Positions 61,372 to 64,000 of a stretch of DNA of 64,000 bases are shown here, one piece after another. The translations under genes were made by a program, and so were the position numbers. Each line of letters starts with the position of its first letter. Position 1 is the stretch's first letter. The DNA is from CAYTEO01 sp964436825 (GTDB taxonomy: Bacteria; Krumholzibacteriota; Krumholzibacteriia; LZORAL124-64-63): contig CAYTEO010000005.1 of assembly GCA_964436825.1 (NCBI GenBank), positions 20,616 through 84,615 on the forward strand. Direction: 5' to 3'. The notes beneath the pieces are model-generated. The model saw only the letters and a list, made by a program, of their open reading frames with translations, had not been told where the DNA came from and searched no databases.

Positions 61372-62049
61372 TCAGCGGTAGAGGGCCTTGATCTGGCCGA
61401 AGCTCACCTCGTCGTTGGCCACGGTGCAATCGGTCATCGCCACGCTCATCACCTTGAAGACGTACTTGTCCAGCAGCCAGGTGAACATGCCGTAGGCGTT
61501 GTTGTAGCAGTCGCCCAGCGCCACGGTGTGGTAGTCGAAGAAGTAGTCGTCGAAGATGACGTCGAGCCCCGTCTCCACCGACTGGGCCCGCCACTGTCCG
61601 TTGGACAGCAGCTCCTGGACGATCATCCCGTCGGTGATCGTGACGACGGCACTCTCCCATGCCTCGGGATCGGCCATCAGCTCGGTCGTCGCCAGCTGGA
61701 GGTCGGGCACCGGGGCGCTGCCGGTGACCGTCACGCCGGCGTCGGCGGGATAGAGCAGGTTCAGCTCGGCCCGGCCGTTGTTGTCACGGTAGAAGCCCTT
61801 GATGTCCACGACATCCCCGACGGCAACGGCAGGCTCTGTCCCCTCGTAGACCCAGATGGCCGCGTAGGGACCGGCCGGCAGCTCCGTGACGGTGAAGCTC
61901 TTGGCCTGGACGGCGGTGACGACGGCCCCGCTGACGACGATGGTCGTCCCCTCGGCCACCAGACCCGTCCGGACATCGTGGATGACTCCCGCCTGGGCCG
62001 CGGCGGCCAGCAGAAGGAGTGTCAGGCTCGCGATCATGCTCTTGAGCAT
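61372..62049 (-). CDS. Secreted OB-fold-like protein with C-terminal FGQIKALYR tag (paralogue 1)
   Basis: ATG 62049 gives a signal peptide (MIASLTLLLLAAAAQAG) and a 225-residue product with beta-rich motifs IHDVRTGLVAEGTTIVVSGA, LPAGPYAAIWVYEGTEPAVA and VGDVVDIKGFYRD, typical of OB-fold or DUF5689-like extracellular domains. It is followed by a segment with VIFDDYFFDYHTV. It is a paralogue of the next gene (62307-63002), with which it shares architecture and near-identical C-termini (DCTVANDEVSFGQIKALYR). That tail occurs in three more secreted proteins here. It has its own AT-rich promoter region and terminator. The ligand or function is unknown. Confidence 0.8.
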   Translation of the reverse strand: MLKSMIASLTLLLLAAAAQAGVIHDVRTGLVAEGTTIVVSGAVVTAVQAKSFTVTELPAGPYAAIWVYEGTEPAVAVGDVVDIKGFYRDNNGRAELNLLYPADAGVTVTGSAPVPDLQLATTELMADPEAWESAVVTITDGMIVQELLSNGQWRAQSVETGLDVIFDDYFFDYHTVALGDCYNNAYGMFTWLLDKYVFKVMSVAMTDCTVANDEVSFGQIKALYR

Positions 62050-62132
62050 CGGTGCAGCTCCCTGGTTGCGATCGCCGGTGCGATCCGTCCCCCTCTCCGG
62101 TCCTCGATCAACCGGTCTCGTCACGCCCCATT

Positions 62133-62138
62133 AGTATA
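62133..62138 (-). promoter_or_regulatory. -10 element of paralogue 1
   Basis: TATACT on the minus strand within an AT-rich tract (62131-62190, unlike the GC-rich surroundings), 84 bases before ATG 62049. The best -35 (TTGTCT) is only 15 bases upstream, so strength is uncertain. Confidence 0.45.
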
Positions 62139-62250
62139 GCAGATTCGATATACAGACAAAACATAAAAATAGAAAAATAGTCGTTTTTCATGAAACAACC
62201 CGGAGAGCCGGGTACATCGGTGACGCCATGCTCCCCGTCCGGAACGACGA

Positions 62251-62277
62251 GGGGCCGCCTCTCCAGGAGGCGGCCCC
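62251..62277 (-). terminator. Terminator of paralogue 2
   Basis: An 11-bp perfect stem GGGGCCGCCTC / GAGGCGGCCCC with a five-base loop, 29 bases after the stop at 62307. The sequence that follows on the minus strand is only moderately T-rich. Confidence 0.75.
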
Positions 62278-62306
62278 GCATTCGGGCAGGTCGCTGTCCG
62301 GACGGA

Positions 62307-63002
62307 TCAGCGATAGAGGGCCTTGAGCTGGCCGAAGCTGACCTCGTCGTTGGCGATGGTGCAGTCCACCACGGTCAGGCCGTCCACCAGCGGGTTCAGC
62401 TTGTAGGAGCCGTAGTTGTAGGTGTACATGCCGACGACACCGTTGTAGCAGGCCCCCGCGAACAGGACCGTCTCGTCGAAGAAGTAGTCGTCGAAGAGCA
62501 TGACCAGGTCGCTGTCGACCGACTGGGCGTTCCACTGACCGTAGCTGAGCATCTCGGTGACCATGAAGCCGTCGGTCAGGGTCAGGACGTGGCTCTCCCA
62601 CGCCTCGTCGTCGAGCTGGACATCGGCGACGGTCATCTCCAGGACCGGAGGCGTCGTCGTGCCGGTGACCGTGACCGTGCCACCGAAGGTCGCCATCTTC
62701 AGCTCGCTCAGGTCGTAGTACTCGATGTACTCGGCGCTGGCGATGTCGACGATGTCACCGATCGCCACTTCCGGAGCGGTTCCGGTGTAGACCCAGATGG
62801 CGGTGTAGGGGCCGGCAGGCAGCTCGGTGCAGCTGAAGCCGTTGTAGCGGATGGCGGTGACGACGGCACCGGAGACGTTCACCTCGGTCCCGGTGGGGAC
62901 CAGGCCAGTCCGGATGTCGTAGATGGTCGTGTCAAGCGCCTGGGCCATGGCACTCCCGGCGATCAGGGTCACGACCAGAAGGGTGAGCATGCGCTTGGTC
63001 AT
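62307..63002 (-). CDS. Secreted OB-fold-like protein with C-terminal FGQLKALYR tag (paralogue 2)
   Basis: A 231-residue product from ATG 63002 with a signal peptide (MLTLLVVTLIAGSAMAQA). It aligns along its whole length with paralogue 1: IYDIRTGLVPTGTEVNVSGA, LPAGPYTAIWVYTGTAPEVA, DIVDIASAEYI, LFDDYFFDETVLF and CYNGVVGMYTYNYGSYKL. It ends in DCTIANDEVSFGQLKALYR. The last 50 bases are almost identical at the DNA level in the two genes. Each gene has its own promoter and terminator, so they are tandem duplicates rather than an operon. The function is unknown. Confidence 0.8.
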   Translation of the reverse strand: MTKRMLTLLVVTLIAGSAMAQALDTTIYDIRTGLVPTGTEVNVSGAVVTAIRYNGFSCTELPAGPYTAIWVYTGTAPEVAIGDIVDIASAEYIEYYDLSELKMATFGGTVTVTGTTTPPVLEMTVADVQLDDEAWESHVLTLTDGFMVTEMLSYGQWNAQSVDSDLVMLFDDYFFDETVLFAGACYNGVVGMYTYNYGSYKLNPLVDGLTVVDCTIANDEVSFGQLKALYR

Positions 63003-63093
63003 CAGAAGGACCTCCCTCGATGGAACGAAAAGGATGCAAATACCTCTTGGCGGGGAAGAGACACGGCACCGGGTCCTTCATCCCCACCCGAAG

Positions 63094-63122
63094 ATCTTAC
63101 TATTCATCATCATCAATGACAA
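63094..63122 (-). promoter_or_regulatory. Sigma-70-type promoter of paralogue 2
   Basis: -35 TTGTCA (63117-63122; five of six), 17-base spacer, -10 TAAGAT (63094-63099; four of six), 92 bases before ATG 63002. It abuts the T-run of the rpsD terminator. Confidence 0.65.
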
Positions 63123-63163
63123 GACAAAAATGGCGCCGACCCGGCCATGGTGACCGGGTCGGC
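63121..63163 (-). terminator. Terminator of rpsD
   Basis: A 10-bp perfect stem GCCGACCCGG / CCGGGTCGGC with a nine-base loop, followed on the minus strand by CGCCATTTTTGTCTT. It lies 22 bases past the stop at 63186. Confidence 0.85.
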
Positions 63164-63185
63164 GATCCCGTTGCCGGAAACCCGA

Positions 63186-63794
63186 CTAGCGGGAGTAGTA
63201 CTCGATGACCAGTGGCACCTCGCAGATGACCGGCACCTCGTCGCGGGGCGGGTCGTAGAGGTACTTGACCGTCATGGACTTCTTGTCCCTCTCCAGGTAC
63301 GGCGGCGGCGGCGAGGAGGTGTCCAGGGCGGCCTGGAAGCACTCCAGCCGGCGGCTCTTCTCCTTGACCGAGACGACCTGCCCCGGCCGGACGCGGTAGG
63401 AGGGGATGTCGACCTTCCGGCCATCGACGGTGATGTGGCCGTGGTTCACGTACTGGCGGGCCGCGTAGATGGTGCGGGCCAGACCGCCCCGCAGCACGAC
63501 CGCATCCAGGCGCGACTCCAGCAGCTGGATCAGGGAGTTGACCATGTCACCCTTGCGGGAGGCCTTCTTGTAGTAGTTGCGCATCTGGCGCTCGTGGACG
63601 TTGTACTGGGCGCGCAGGCGCTGCTTCTCCAGCAGCTGCTGCTTGTAGGGAGACATCTTGCGCCGGCGCATCGCCTGCGTCTTGCCGTGCTCTCCGGGGG
63701 GGTAGGGACGGCGCTCGAGGATACGCTCGGCCTTGGGTGTCAGGGGGATCCCCAGCGCACGCGACCGCTTGGCCTTGGGACCGGTGTACTTCAC
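63186..63794 (-). CDS. rpsD: 30S ribosomal protein S4
   Basis: A 202-residue primary 16S-binding ribosomal protein. It begins MKYTGPKAKRSRALGIPLTP, an S4 N-terminus without the zinc-binding cysteines. ERRPYPPGEHGKTQAMRRRK is near 28, and the S4 RNA-binding domain RLDAVVLRGGLARTIYAARQ, then YVNHGHITVDGRKVDIPSYR, spans about 95-135. It is a single gene with its own terminator, not part of a visible alpha operon, although the next upstream gene would lie outside the window. The 206 bases upstream (63795-64000) hold no gene I can recognise. Confidence 0.95.
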   Translation of the reverse strand: MKYTGPKAKRSRALGIPLTPKAERILERRPYPPGEHGKTQAMRRRKMSPYKQQLLEKQRLRAQYNVHERQMRNYYKKASRKGDMVNSLIQLLESRLDAVVLRGGLARTIYAARQYVNHGHITVDGRKVDIPSYRVRPGQVVSVKEKSRRLECFQAALDTSSPPPPYLERDKKSMTVKYLYDPPRDEVPVICEVPLVIEYYSR

Positions 63795-64000
63795 GTTCAG
63801 ACCTCCGCAGGGATGGTGTCAGGCGGCGACCGTCGCTGCTCGACGACTTGGATTGACGGTCCTTCCGCATACCGGGCCGGCGGGCTCGCGGCCGACCGCC
63901 GTGCGGCCACCGCCAGCATCCAACGCCTTGGTCCGGATCGGCCCGGAACCGGGAAAGCTACCGCGGACGGCCGGGAATGTCAAGGGAGGCCGAAGTCGCG

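Overview
The window is GC-rich bacterial chromosome carrying about 57 protein genes. I see no rRNA, tRNA, CRISPR array, insertion sequence or prophage. An outer-membrane export set (a PorV-like beta-barrel, a TonB-dependent receptor, and a secreted protein ending in a FlgD/type IX secretion-like C-terminal domain), multihaem c-type cytochromes and lipoprotein signals indicate a Gram-negative of the FCB type (Krumholzibacteriota/Eisenbacteria-like lineages are my guess). That placement is inference from gene content only.

Layout. 1-12306 (minus): the end of tpiA, then a tightly coupled operon that reads from a T9SS-like secreted protein through two lipoproteins, a TonB receptor and a PorV-like barrel into deoxynucleoside kinase, adenosine deaminase-like protein, purine nucleoside phosphorylase and a membrane Zn-peptidase. 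12499-17526: a secreted beta-rich protein, a formylglycine-enzyme-like lipoprotein, a SWIM zinc-finger protein and a Pro-peptidase. 17565-23943: sucrose metabolism (sucrose-phosphatase, PfkB kinase, sucrose-phosphate synthase, sucrose synthase, HD hydrolase). 24258-27320: a chemoreceptor and a secreted protein with two CBM20-like domains. 27478-34500 (minus): a respiratory and signalling operon with a HybA-like ferredoxin, HybB/NrfD-like membrane subunit, a sensor kinase with two haem-c motifs, a sigma-54 response regulator, an archaemetzincin and a tetrahaem cytochrome. A sigma-54 promoter, an IHF site and repeated palindromic UAS lie upstream, and a GcvH-like protein has its own sigma-54 promoter.

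34887-48902: fused isobutyryl-CoA mutase, YkgJ-type protein, octahaem lipoprotein, cysteine desulfurase with a DUF6884-like protein, oxidoreductase with small carbonic anhydrase-like protein, Bax-inhibitor-like membrane protein, nitronate monooxygenase-like protein, SppA, PgeF and a small secreted protein. 48952-57196: a Mur ligase with L,D-transpeptidase, a phosphotransacylase-butyrate kinase fusion followed by a separate Ptb, then an octahaem HAO-like cytochrome with its NapC-like membrane partner. 57362-63794: HDOD protein, glycerophosphodiesterase, hexapeptide acetyltransferase, HldD, DUF3228 protein, two paralogous secreted OB-like proteins and ribosomal protein S4.

The two most interesting signals are: (1) five otherwise mostly unrelated signal-peptide proteins (genes ending at 12499, 26178, 48902, 61372 and 62307) that all terminate exactly in a short motif of the form A-N/D-E-x-x-(x)-W/F-G-x-hydrophobic-K-x-x-Y/F-R, which looks like an undescribed C-terminal sorting tag; and (2) a complete sigma-54 enhancer/IHF/promoter architecture (33518-33764) in front of an operon encoding its probable haem-sensing two-component regulator.
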